64,000 nucleotides of DNA from Algibacter pectinivorans (lineage in GTDB: Bacteria > Bacteroidota > Bacteroidia > Flavobacteriales > Flavobacteriaceae). The notes under the pieces are model-generated. The model was given only the letters and a program-made list of their open reading frames with translations. It made no database searches and was not told where the DNA came from. Positions 1 to 10,105 of the stretch are shown in pieces. Within the stretch, counting starts at the first letter, position 1. Every line of letters begins with the position of its first letter. The stretch lies in assembly GCF_900112595.1 (NCBI RefSeq), contig NZ_FOMI01000010.1:62001-126000 (forward strand), given 5' to 3'. Both the position numbers and the translations under genes were made by a program.

Positions 1-139
1 ATTTTTTAATGTATTGCACTCCCTAGGACCATTAATTAAACTATTAATTCCCTTAGAAGTTGATAAGTAAAATTTGATTGTTTTATTTTAATTATAGTTT
101 GTGTAGTAGTCTCATAAAAATGAATTACAAACTAATATA

Positions 140-607
140 CTAAGCACATTGTGGTGGTTCTATTAAACCATTAACATAGCCTTTAAGAACTTTTTGTTTA
201 TTGAAATTAAATGCAGATTGCCCTTTTAAAGACCAATCTAAATTTTGAATTTGGTAATCTTTATTTGTCTCTAAATGTTTATCTAATTTGAAATTTACTA
301 TTTCAAGTTTTTTTGAATCGCTTTCTGAATTTGAACTTTCTAAAACGGTATCAATAACCTCTAAAATTTCATGGCTATGCGTTTTCGTTACCGCATATTC
401 TGTTTGAGTATGTTGGTGGTCGTGATGATGATGCTCATGACTATGACCCCCCGAAAATACAGTAGAAGCTTCAATACTATGAGATATGGTGTGTAGTAAT
501 TGACTAACCACATAATGTGAAGGTCCAAACACATAATATAAACTCATAGCTATTACGGCTATCTTTATAAAAAAAGAGTTTAATATGTTATGCGTAGTAT
601 TATCCAT
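140..607 (-). CDS. Histidine-rich small membrane or secreted protein, unknown function
   Basis: I do not recognise this 155-residue protein. Residues about 11-28 are hydrophobic and could be a membrane anchor or uncleaved signal. Residues 53-66 form a dense histidine tract (GGHSHEHHHHDHQH) and another HSH lies at 77-79; such tracts usually bind Zn, Ni, Co or Cu. The rest is polar and charged, with one cysteine near the C-terminus (QCA). No enzyme motif is visible. The gene follows the PorP/SprF gene on the same strand after a 184-bp gap that holds no other gene, so it may be transcribed separately. Metal binding or metal sensing at the cell envelope is inferred from composition alone. The first 139 bases of the window, downstream of this gene, show nothing I can name. 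Confidence 0.6.
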   Translation of the reverse strand: MDNTTHNILNSFFIKIAVIAMSLYYVFGPSHYVVSQLLHTISHSIEASTVFSGGHSHEHHHHDHQHTQTEYAVTKTHSHEILEVIDTVLESSNSESDSKKLEIVNFKLDKHLETNKDYQIQNLDWSLKGQSAFNFNKQKVLKGYVNGLIEPPQCA

Positions 608-791
608 TTTAAACGTTGGCTGTCATTTTTTCCACGGCATTTTCAATTGAAAATACTTTAAATTTTATACGACTTTGTAATACTAACGAAAAAAAAAGAA
701 TCTCGGTTTTAAAAAACTCTAAAAAAAAACTTAAAATTATATTTAAATAACTGTTTGCTCTTTTAAAAACCTCAGCGTTTTAAAAGCTAAT

Positions 792-1775
792 CTACTTTCT
801 AATGGCACTTTGGGTACATGGACAATTACTAATATTTTGTAAGAAGTTTAACCCAATAGTTACCACATGTGTACCAGAATTATAAGCAGACAACTCGTTT
901 GTAGTCACTTGGTAAGCATAACCAAAGTAAAATATTGATTTTTGAAAACCTACCATAGGTCCAATATTTAAAGGTTTAAAAAACTGATCGTTTAAGAATC
1001 GATAAGAAATTCCAGCCCAATAGTAATCGTAGTTTCTGTTATATTTTCTAAACTTAAAATTTAAATCTGTACTAGAACGCCTATCGCTACTAAACATTTG
1101 GTAATAGATTGATGGCTCGTACTCCAAACCACTTTTTTTAGGACCTTTAAAAATATACCCCGAATATACTTGGTAATTTAATAACAAGTTAGGTTCTGCA
1201 ATCCTTATGTTTTCATCTATTTTTTTCTCTAAAATGTTATTGGCATTAATACTTAAAAATGCGCCTTTATACCTCAGCAAAGCTCCAACATCAAAATTAC
1301 TGTTAGATGTTCGTCTGTCGTCTGTAACAAAAGGATCTATAATAGGGTTTTCGTAAGTAGTATTAAAATTATCAATATCAATACGAAAATTATTAACGTT
1401 ATATGAAATACCAAAAGACAGGTATAATTTTTCGTAATAATCCAATATTAAATGGTGTGCAAACGAAATTTTACCACCAGTTTGTATAGTATTTCCGTTT
1501 CTATCATTATAAAAAGTAAACCCAAGACCAGAACGATCTGCTATTCTAACATCGGCGTAAATAGATTGGTTATCGGGTGCATTTTTTATGCCTACCCATT
1601 GTGTTAAACCGTTTGCTCTAATTTTTAAATTATCGCCAATACCAGCGTAGGTAGGCGAAACAACAAAATCATTATCGGCTAAATATTGTGTAAATACCGG
1701 CAAATTTAACTCTTGGCTATAACTGTTAGCGATAACCATGAGAAGCAGAATTGTATATAATTTTCTTAGTTTCAT
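792..1775 (-). CDS. sprF: PorP/SprF family type IX secretion partner, outer membrane beta-barrel
   Basis: A 327-residue protein with a signal peptide (residues about 1-20, ending SYSQ) followed by a PorP/SprF-type barrel. It has the family's early LPVFTQYLADNDFVVSPTYAG region and alternating aromatic strands ending in a VVTIGLNF strand. Members assist surface delivery of one adhesin through the type IX secretion system; F. johnsoniae SprF is needed to put SprB on the cell surface. The gene starts 3 bp after the giant adhesin gene upstream, so the two are almost certainly co-transcribed and this is its dedicated partner. The symbol rests on family plus gene order, since genomes of this group carry many PorP/SprF paralogues. 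Confidence 0.88.
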   Translation of the reverse strand: MKLRKLYTILLLMVIANSYSQELNLPVFTQYLADNDFVVSPTYAGIGDNLKIRANGLTQWVGIKNAPDNQSIYADVRIADRSGLGFTFYNDRNGNTIQTGGKISFAHHLILDYYEKLYLSFGISYNVNNFRIDIDNFNTTYENPIIDPFVTDDRRTSNSNFDVGALLRYKGAFLSINANNILEKKIDENIRIAEPNLLLNYQVYSGYIFKGPKKSGLEYEPSIYYQMFSSDRRSSTDLNFKFRKYNRNYDYYWAGISYRFLNDQFFKPLNIGPMVGFQKSIFYFGYAYQVTTNELSAYNSGTHVVTIGLNFLQNISNCPCTQSAIRK

Positions 1776-1778
1776 AAT

Positions 1779-4700
1779 TTATCTATACAGTGTAAAATGT
1801 CCAACAAATTCACGTTTATTTCTAGGTTCGTTTAGCTTAACTAAATACCAGTAATCGCCAGAAGGTAATTCGATACCACCGTATTTACCATCCCACTTTT
1901 CGCCTATCCTTAAGGTCGCTATTTTTCGTCCATATCTATCAAAAATATCGAAGGTTAAATTTCTATATTGACTAGAACAACCAGGACCCCAAGTATCTAA
2001 ATTACCATCGCCATTAGGTGTAAAGTAATTTGGAATACAAACATCAATAAATTCGAAAAATCGTGTTGCTGATACTTCGCAACCATTAGCATCAATTACA
2101 GTAACGGTATAATCTCCAGATTCGTAAATAAGGAAAGTATTTTCAGAGCCATTTGACTGTCCGTTAAATATATATTCATAAGGTGGTTCTCCTCCAGATG
2201 CTACTGCAACAATTTCGTTTAAACCGCCATCTTCAAGCACGAGTGCTAATGGCTGAAAAGTTTCAATTTCGAAAGGTATATTGTTATTTGTAATTTTAAC
2301 ACAACCATTAGGATGGCGTACAGAAATACTATGGTTTCCCGTACTTAAGTTTTCGAAAACACCAGTTCCGGTAGCAAAAGCTCCACCATCTAAAGCGTAT
2401 TCTAATACAGAAGTATCTGTAATACTATCATCTACGGTTACAGTTACAGTATTGGTTACTCTATTGGTTCCTGCTGCATCGTTAATACATCCGTACTCAA
2501 TTTCGGCTTGCGGATCTAAATTAACAGGGTCTGCCAACGGAATTGAAAACGGACTATCGCCACCACAATTTCCACTGTCTAAAATATACACCATTTTCTC
2601 TCCGCCTTCCAAGTCTTCAAACGTATACGTGTTTTGTCCCATTGGTAGTGGTATATATGTAATATCGTCTAAACTTACGCTAAATGGAGGATCTCCACCT
2701 AAAATTTCTACGGTAAACTCGCCCGTTTCATCACCTAAACAAGGTGCTTCGCTATCAATAGTATATCTAAATCCTAAAGGATCTGGTTGATCGATATCAA
2801 AATTATAAGTTACATAACACCCTAATTCATCTTGTACCACTATATCATAATTTCCTGGTGCTAAATCTTCAACAGTTTCAACATTAAAAAACTGATCTAA
2901 TTGTGGAGATATGGCGTATTTAATGGTTCCTGTACCGCCAGTGGTTGTAATTTCTAACATACCGTCATTCTCACCGTTACACGTAACGTCTATTGGGTTA
3001 AACACGACTTCTAGCAATGTTCCTGCATTAGTTATTGGTGCATTTGATGATACTTCTAAACAATCACCACTTTCAACTTGAACGCGGTAATTTCCAACCG
3101 GAAGATTCGTAAATACTCCTGGACTATCTTGTGTAGCTCCAGTAATATCTGTTCCTGATGCATCCTGTAACGTGTAGATGTAGCTACCTAGGCCACCTTC
3201 CGCGGAAGCGATAATAACACCATTATCATCTCCTGCACAATTAATTGTGGCGTTTGTAGTATCTAAATTAACTATTAGCGTTGGCAGTGGATCTATAGTA
3301 ATTTCGTTCGATACATTTGCCGAACAATTATTAGCATCGCGCACGTAATACATAAAGGTTCCTGTTGAAACTGGAATAGTAATAGAACTTGCAAAAGTAC
3401 CTAGAGTACTTGTAAACGATGCTGTATCGCTATACTCGTAACTACCTGTTCCGCCAGAAGCGCTAAGCGTTAAAGTACTTTGTGTGGTACAGGTTTGAGA
3501 GGTTGTTTTAACCAAACTCGCTTCTATTTCTGTAGGCTGCGTAATCACAACATTTGTAGATGTAAACTCGCAGTTATAGCCATCGGTTATTACCACATTA
3601 TATGTACCAACACTTAAATTATTAAAAACTGGTGAGGTTTGAGGTCCTGAAGTACTTACCGTTGGCGTTAGTTTATTAAGTGTATACGTGTAATTACTAC
3701 CTTGGCCACCAGTAACACCACTTACAGTAATAGTTGCGTTGGCATCGCCATAACAAGCCAACATACTTGGAGTTGCTGTAATTGTAGCATCTATATCTGC
3801 TGGAAAATCTAAAACAATAACTTCCGAATCTATACATCCACCTGCATCTCTTACATTAACGGTATAAGATCCTGCAGATAAGTTAGAAAATGTACCGTTT
3901 GGAGAATAAGCAACCGATGCTGCTCCTGTTAACTCATATTCTAGGGTTCCCCAACCACCTGTTGCTGTTGCAGAAATGGTTCCTTGACCATCATCGCAAG
4001 TTACATTAGATGTTTCTAGGGCTATTAAATTAAGACCTTGAGTTGGCGATGAAATTATAACTGTACTATCTGCGGAACAAAAAGGACTCGCCGATTCTGT
4101 AATAACTACAGAATAGGTACCCGCTACTAGGCCATTAACCATTTCTGGATTGGTTGATGTATTAGCGCTAACTACGCCTAAAACTGAAGTAGACGAACTA
4201 TCGAAAACCTCATAAGTATAAGCTCCAGAATACCCACTTACATTTAGTTCTAATGAACCAGAATTGCTTCCAAAACAGGTTACCGCTGTTGGTGTAGTTG
4301 TTATACTAGGTTGCGTAGCTTCTGGCATTACTATGGTGACATCTTCAACACATCCCGAAATATTATCGGTTACAGTTACAGTAAAGGTTCCTGAAGGCAC
4401 TCCAGAAAACACATTACCTAATAATGAAATTGAAGATGGATTTGGTGCAATAGTATAGGAATATGCCCCCGAACCTCCGGCATCGTTCATTATTATTTGT
4501 CCGTCGTCATTATTACATGTTGAAAACACAGTAATATCTGGTAATACATTTAAAGGCGCTTGAATATCTACTGAAACCGTATTACCACAACCATTTGCAT
4601 CTTGCACCTCAACAGTATGTGTTCCTGAAGGCAAATTTGAAATTGTAAAAGGAGCCGTTTTAGTTTGAAAAGCACCACCATTAACGCTATAACTATAAGG

Positions 4701-7700
4701 TGGTATACCCGACGTTGATAAATTCACATCGATTTCGAATTGACCATCGACTGCTGTACATTCGTTAGTTGCTAACGCTGTAATAATAGGTTCTGGGTCT
4801 GCATCTAATACAATAACTGGTGTTGTTTGTATACAACCATAAGCATCTATAGCATGAACGTAATAACTATTTGCATTGGCGTTAAACGAACTTACAACGT
4901 CCCATAAAGGATCTGAAGCTGCAGGTGGTGTTGCCGAAGTAGTTAATTGATACGCATAAGGTGCAGTTCCATTTGAAGCTATAGCACTAATAATTCCCGA
5001 ATTAGGCGTACAATTAGCATTTTTATCTACCGAAGCTGTTAGTGATAATGCAACTGCCGATTCCCTTATTTCAAAAATAGTAGAAGCCGATTCGCAACCA
5101 TCAAAAGTACCAGTACCATTTTCTGTAAAACGGATATAATATTCACCTACCGATAAGGTTCCTGGTGATGGTGTTGTTATGGTTGTTGGACTACCAAAAG
5201 TTACACCTACATTAATAGGGCCTTCTATTAAAACATTAGTATAAGCCCTGTATATTTCGTAATCTACAGAAGTTGTTGTGCTGTCAAAATTATCGATAGT
5301 AAACGTTACACTACCATTATCTTCACCTTGACACCTTACGTTATTAGGCACTACAGTAGAGGTTAATGATGATGCTGGTGCAATAGCGGCATCTGCAGAT
5401 TTCACGTAATAGCAGTCGGTTACCAAATCGTGAACTACAAAAGTATATACAACACCTGGTGTTAAATTAGTAAAAGTTCTTTGGTTAGGAAAACCTATAT
5501 CTGCTGGTAAATAACTTGATGTATATGGCGCCGAATTAAATTCTAAAATACCAAACTCGTAGCTTCCACTTCCAACCGCTGAAATAGCTTCAACAACTGC
5601 AGTTCCTCCTGTTGTACAATCTGGAACAACAGTAGTTACATCAATTAACAAATCGGAAGGCGGCGAAGCCATAACAACCTGTCTTGTAAAGCTACAGCCA
5701 TTAGCATCGATAGCATTTACTGTATATGTTCCGAAATTAATAATACTAAATGTGTGATTTTCGTTTGTAACGGCAACATACGGGTTTCCAGAAATAGCAT
5801 CGCCAAAATTATTGGTAATGTAATAGGTAAATGGTGCTGTACCTCCTGTAACGTTTTCTACGGTAATTGAACCTAAACTAGAACCTCCTGGATTATTACA
5901 CGTTATATCAACCTTATCAATATCAAAATCTATAGCATCTGGTTCTAGTATTGGTAAGCTTTCGGTATCTATACAAGAATTACCGTCCGTTAAGGTTATG
6001 GTATAGACACCCGCTGGTAAACTTGTTGTTTGTGTACCGTAATCTGTTCCCGTAGTTTCATTATATACGCTTATAGTAAAAGGCGCTGTACCAACCGAAT
6101 TGTTTATTGTAATATCTATGGCAGCGTTGCTATCATCATGACACAAAATAGGTTCAGTTTGTACTACTGAAATGATTTCAGGTAATGAAATAGCATTTAT
6201 TGTTTCTACTGAAGACTCTGCCATACAGCCATTAGCATCGGTAATTTGAAATTGATACGTACCATCGGTAGCTACCGCATAAGTAAAAGCATTACCCGTA
6301 ACTGAATTAGAACCACTAAAAGCCCCACCATTAAAAGAAACAGCATAAGTAAACGGTGCTACACCATCTGTAATTGTTCCTGTTATACTACCATCGGGAG
6401 ATGCAGTACAATCTAAACCTTTTGTAATTACAGTTTCTATAAGTACAGGATCTAAGGGTGCAATACTATATGTTTCGCTATAGGTACAACCATTAGCATC
6501 TCTTACTTGCAAGGTGTAAGCTCCAGAAACTAACCCGTTAAAAACGTTTGAAGTTTGGTATGGCGTAGCCATTGCTGTTGGTGCGATAATCTGATATTCT
6601 AAAGTTGGTGTTCCTCCCGTTGTTGAAGTAATGGTTACGTTTGATGTTAATGCTGGACAACTTAAAGCTGTAGCACTAAAATCCATATCTGTTGGTGGAT
6701 CTAAAGCTTGAATATTAATTGGAGCTGCAATAAATACACAGCCACTAGAATCTCTAATAGTTACTGTGTAAGTTCCTTCGGTTAAGCCTGTAAATGTAGT
6801 ACCGTTTTGGAATGTTACACCATTTAGGCTATATGAATACGGCGCTGTTCCTCCTGAAACTCCTAAAACCGTAATTACGCCATCTGAAAAACAACTATAA
6901 GGTGTGGTTAAATCAACTGTTCCTATAACTGTAGCAAGCGTATCTATAGTTATGGTTTGAGCACTAGTTGTACAAACCTCGGAACCTACAGTATATTGAA
7001 CTATAGCTTCGTAAGTCCCTTCTGCCAAACCTGTAAATGTATTAGAGTTTGAGTAGGTAAAGCCATTATCAATACTATAGGCTAAAGTATTACCATTGGC
7101 ATTGGTAACGTTAAAGGTTATACTTCCTACATCTCCTGAATCTGAACATGCAATATCATTAGCATTAACTGTAAATTCTGGTGGAAGAATAGCCTCGACC
7201 TCAATAGATGTTTCAGCTATACAGTTATTAGAATCAACAACACGAATATTAAATACTCCCGAAGCTGTAACGGGTATTGTTGGCACCGTTTGAAAATCGG
7301 CCGCTCCATTTACAAAATAAAAATATGGCGCTGTTCCTCCTGTTGGGTAAACGGTAATTTCGCCATCGGTACACGTTAACGGCGTTGTAAGTGCCGAAGT
7401 TGCTTCTAAAAGATCGGGTTCAATAATTTCGATATCTTCCGTGTAAGTACAACCATCTTCAGTAGAGACTTCTACAGTATATACACCAGGATTTAAATTA
7501 GAAAACTCATAATTATTTGGTGTAATAGGCCCTACGCTATTTACTAAAGTTCCACCACTTGAAATAGAAAAATAATATTGCGGTCGCACATCATTGGCCG
7601 CTAAAGACATACTTCCTAAATCGCCATTACATAAAGGTTGGTTAATAACGGTTGAAACTGTAAAATCTGTTTGGCGTATCTGCACATCTGGAACCGTAAA

Positions 7701-10025
7701 TACACATGGATTTGGGTCTACTCCTATTTGTTTAATGTATACGGTATAAATGCCCGCTGTGTTTACTGAAAATGTATTATTTGATTGGTAATTTACATTA
7801 TCAATACTAAACTCGTAACCACTAGGCACACTCCCAACAACAATCTGCCCTGGAGTTGTACAATAAATATCTCTAGACGTTACTGTAGGCTCTAGTAAAT
7901 TACTGTAAACATTAAAATAAAACTGGTTAAAACAACCTCCATCATAATTTAAGGTTAATCTAAATTGACCTGCTGTATCTGCTAAAAAATTAGGACCAGT
8001 TTCTACCTGAGTCCATGTACAAGCTGCATCTTCGTTAGCACAGTTTGGGTTAACTTCGGCAGTACAACTACTTTCATCTAATTGTTCCCAAATAATTGAC
8101 GTGGTATCTGTAATATTGGTTTCTATATTTCTTGGCCCATTTACACCACATAAGAATATATTTGGTAATTCTTTTCCATCATTAGGACAGATAACAACTT
8201 CGTCGGCAAAAGGTATTACCGGATTGGTAACATCTGCTCCAAATGTAATAACCTCAAATTCTTGTTCTGTTGATTGGCAAGGCGCTACAGCTGTATTGCT
8301 TACATAGTAGGTTCCTGTTTCGGTTACTGTAATAGATTGTGTTGTGCCTATTACTGGTGTTCCTGACGGACTCGTAGACCATGAATATGAATCGTAACCA
8401 CTACCCGACGTTAAAACCGTACTAGCTCCACATAAAATAACTTCTTCTTCAAAAACGCAATCTATATCTGCTAAAAAGTTAGTTGCTCCCGGTATAAGTA
8501 AACACCCTGTATTAGTATTAAAACTAGGATCGTCTGATATTGTAAACGTAGGGTTTAATGTTCCGTTATAGGTAGAATATGCTTGATTACTAATAACATT
8601 CGAGCAGGCATCATTTAATAAACTACAGCTTGAAACCACGGTAACTTTAAATCGGATTTCTTGAATAGGGTCATTTTCTTCTACCACAGAATTATCTACA
8701 CTAAAAACTAATTCTCTAGTAGATGCATCATAGCTTTGTACGGAAACACCCGTTGGTAACAGCCCAATATCACTAGGATAATTAAAAACCACATTGGTAG
8801 GAAGGATGTCTCTAATTATAAGATTTGTTGCATCATCATTACCGGTATTTTGGAAGCCTAAAACATAATTTAATTCGTCTCCTAAATTAACTAGCATGCC
8901 TCCAATATCATTACCAGCAGCATCTTCAACAATTTTGGTTAAAACAATATTGGGTTCTATAATATCGACGGCTAAAGAGAAAAAATAAGGAAAAAAAGTA
9001 TCTCCACTTGTTTCTAAGCGCACTGTTGCCGAAGTGGCATTATTTGCTATTACTGAATTTGACGGATTAGGTACAACAATGACTCCAGTATCAAACCCTA
9101 GTGTGTTCGTACTATTAGGGTTTCTATTAGTAACAGGTAAAGCGCTTAATTGCGTCACCGAACTATTAAAGAAGTTTGTTTGAGGGCGATCTGCGGTAGA
9201 TAAGTTCAATCCATTTAAAAGTAATTGATCGCCAACAATTGGACTATCACCTTCTAAAGTCGCAAATGCAAAATTTGCTCTTACCGGTGATGGTGCAGGA
9301 ACAGTTCGAAAACCAGAAACAGGAACATCTAGCGTTGCATTACCACCCGCAATACTTATAGCACTAAAGCCGTCAAAACTAGTAATGGATTTACCCGGTA
9401 ATGTAGGGTCTTCGTAAACAATATAAAGCGACCAACCAGCCGAATTTCCTGTACCATTTCTTGGTATAAAATTTGCTGTTTCTCCCTGTAAAGACGAAAC
9501 GTTGGCCATTGTGTATGTACCCAAATCGGTTGCCAGTGAAGTTACTATAGCGGTTACATCTGCAAAACAAGCATATGGAAAACTATCTCCATTATCTACC
9601 GAGGTACCATTGGCATTAAAAATAACTGTTCCCGTTACATCGTGGTAGCCTCCCGTAGGCCCTTTAAATTTAACCTCTGTAATGGGTTCGTTTCCGCTAG
9701 TAACGGCTCCCCAGTATAAACCTGCATGAATGATTCTATAACATCCTGGATTAGGAATTGTTAAATCTGCACTAGATGAACTGAATGTTGAAGGATCTCC
9801 ATCGATATCAATATATACCATATTAACATCATGATTGTAAATGCCTGTGTTATTAAACGCATCGTTACCTGGTCCTAAAATATTATTACCAATTAATTGG
9901 ATGTCTCCTTTTAAATCTTGATTAAATCTAGGCGCGAAAGGCACAAAGTTTTGGGCGTAAAGCGGTATACTCACAGCGAGTAAAACTAAAAAAAGTCCAA
10001 TGTTTTTAATTGTAGTTTTTTTCAT
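1779..10025 (-). CDS. sprB: Giant SprB-repeat gliding-type adhesin with type B T9SS sorting domain
   Basis: A 2748-residue secreted protein. A signal peptide (residues 1-25) is followed by a beta-rich N-terminal region (about 28-350), a DUF11-type domain (about 352-475), an Ig-like segment with CGASTVLTSGSGYDSYSWS, and then a long array of about twenty SprB-type repeats. The repeat signature is GGTAPYTY...FTGLxxGTYTVxVxDxNGC. Residues about 2660-2748 are the gliding-motility C-terminal domain (NYFTPNGDGNLDTW, DRYGRKI, PSGDYWY), the signal for type B export by the type IX system. Such adhesins are carried along the cell surface by the gliding motors and grip the substrate. F. johnsoniae SprB is much longer (about 6500 residues), so this is a shorter relative; the symbol rests on architecture and on the neighbours. 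Confidence 0.88.
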   Translation of the reverse strand: MKKTTIKNIGLFLVLLAVSIPLYAQNFVPFAPRFNQDLKGDIQLIGNNILGPGNDAFNNTGIYNHDVNMVYIDIDGDPSTFSSSSADLTIPNPGCYRIIHAGLYWGAVTSGNEPITEVKFKGPTGGYHDVTGTVIFNANGTSVDNGDSFPYACFADVTAIVTSLATDLGTYTMANVSSLQGETANFIPRNGTGNSAGWSLYIVYEDPTLPGKSITSFDGFSAISIAGGNATLDVPVSGFRTVPAPSPVRANFAFATLEGDSPIVGDQLLLNGLNLSTADRPQTNFFNSSVTQLSALPVTNRNPNSTNTLGFDTGVIVVPNPSNSVIANNATSATVRLETSGDTFFPYFFSLAVDIIEPNIVLTKIVEDAAGNDIGGMLVNLGDELNYVLGFQNTGNDDATNLIIRDILPTNVVFNYPSDIGLLPTGVSVQSYDASTRELVFSVDNSVVEENDPIQEIRFKVTVVSSCSLLNDACSNVISNQAYSTYNGTLNPTFTISDDPSFNTNTGCLLIPGATNFLADIDCVFEEEVILCGASTVLTSGSGYDSYSWSTSPSGTPVIGTTQSITVTETGTYYVSNTAVAPCQSTEQEFEVITFGADVTNPVIPFADEVVICPNDGKELPNIFLCGVNGPRNIETNITDTTSIIWEQLDESSCTAEVNPNCANEDAACTWTQVETGPNFLADTAGQFRLTLNYDGGCFNQFYFNVYSNLLEPTVTSRDIYCTTPGQIVVGSVPSGYEFSIDNVNYQSNNTFSVNTAGIYTVYIKQIGVDPNPCVFTVPDVQIRQTDFTVSTVINQPLCNGDLGSMSLAANDVRPQYYFSISSGGTLVNSVGPITPNNYEFSNLNPGVYTVEVSTEDGCTYTEDIEIIEPDLLEATSALTTPLTCTDGEITVYPTGGTAPYFYFVNGAADFQTVPTIPVTASGVFNIRVVDSNNCIAETSIEVEAILPPEFTVNANDIACSDSGDVGSITFNVTNANGNTLAYSIDNGFTYSNSNTFTGLAEGTYEAIVQYTVGSEVCTTSAQTITIDTLATVIGTVDLTTPYSCFSDGVITVLGVSGGTAPYSYSLNGVTFQNGTTFTGLTEGTYTVTIRDSSGCVFIAAPINIQALDPPTDMDFSATALSCPALTSNVTITSTTGGTPTLEYQIIAPTAMATPYQTSNVFNGLVSGAYTLQVRDANGCTYSETYSIAPLDPVLIETVITKGLDCTASPDGSITGTITDGVAPFTYAVSFNGGAFSGSNSVTGNAFTYAVATDGTYQFQITDANGCMAESSVETINAISLPEIISVVQTEPILCHDDSNAAIDITINNSVGTAPFTISVYNETTGTDYGTQTTSLPAGVYTITLTDGNSCIDTESLPILEPDAIDFDIDKVDITCNNPGGSSLGSITVENVTGGTAPFTYYITNNFGDAISGNPYVAVTNENHTFSIINFGTYTVNAIDANGCSFTRQVVMASPPSDLLIDVTTVVPDCTTGGTAVVEAISAVGSGSYEFGILEFNSAPYTSSYLPADIGFPNQRTFTNLTPGVVYTFVVHDLVTDCYYVKSADAAIAPASSLTSTVVPNNVRCQGEDNGSVTFTIDNFDSTTTSVDYEIYRAYTNVLIEGPINVGVTFGSPTTITTPSPGTLSVGEYYIRFTENGTGTFDGCESASTIFEIRESAVALSLTASVDKNANCTPNSGIISAIASNGTAPYAYQLTTSATPPAASDPLWDVVSSFNANANSYYVHAIDAYGCIQTTPVIVLDADPEPIITALATNECTAVDGQFEIDVNLSTSGIPPYSYSVNGGAFQTKTAPFTISNLPSGTHTVEVQDANGCGNTVSVDIQAPLNVLPDITVFSTCNNDDGQIIMNDAGGSGAYSYTIAPNPSSISLLGNVFSGVPSGTFTVTVTDNISGCVEDVTIVMPEATQPSITTTPTAVTCFGSNSGSLELNVSGYSGAYTYEVFDSSSTSVLGVVSANTSTNPEMVNGLVAGTYSVVITESASPFCSADSTVIISSPTQGLNLIALETSNVTCDDGQGTISATATGGWGTLEYELTGAASVAYSPNGTFSNLSAGSYTVNVRDAGGCIDSEVIVLDFPADIDATITATPSMLACYGDANATITVSGVTGGQGSNYTYTLNKLTPTVSTSGPQTSPVFNNLSVGTYNVVITDGYNCEFTSTNVVITQPTEIEASLVKTTSQTCTTQSTLTLSASGGTGSYEYSDTASFTSTLGTFASSITIPVSTGTFMYYVRDANNCSANVSNEITIDPLPTLIVNLDTTNATINCAGDDNGVIIASAEGGLGSYIYTLQDASGTDITGATQDSPGVFTNLPVGNYRVQVESGDCLEVSSNAPITNAGTLLEVVFNPIDVTCNGENDGMLEITTTGGTGTIKYAISPQLDQFFNVETVEDLAPGNYDIVVQDELGCYVTYNFDIDQPDPLGFRYTIDSEAPCLGDETGEFTVEILGGDPPFSVSLDDITYIPLPMGQNTYTFEDLEGGEKMVYILDSGNCGGDSPFSIPLADPVNLDPQAEIEYGCINDAAGTNRVTNTVTVTVDDSITDTSVLEYALDGGAFATGTGVFENLSTGNHSISVRHPNGCVKITNNNIPFEIETFQPLALVLEDGGLNEIVAVASGGEPPYEYIFNGQSNGSENTFLIYESGDYTVTVIDANGCEVSATRFFEFIDVCIPNYFTPNGDGNLDTWGPGCSSQYRNLTFDIFDRYGRKIATLRIGEKWDGKYGGIELPSGDYWYLVKLNEPRNKREFVGHFTLYR

Positions 10026-10105
10026 GTTGCCTATATTATTTTCAACTTATAAGTTAAACTATCCAAATTCAACAAAAAGCACCATAATGTTATATTTAAA
10101 ATCAT

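Noticed and set aside
2281-8307. Several plus-strand open frames of 64-169 codons opposite the giant adhesin gene
   Set aside because: They are antisense to a clear, repeat-containing coding frame, have no family features, and follow from its biased codon composition.
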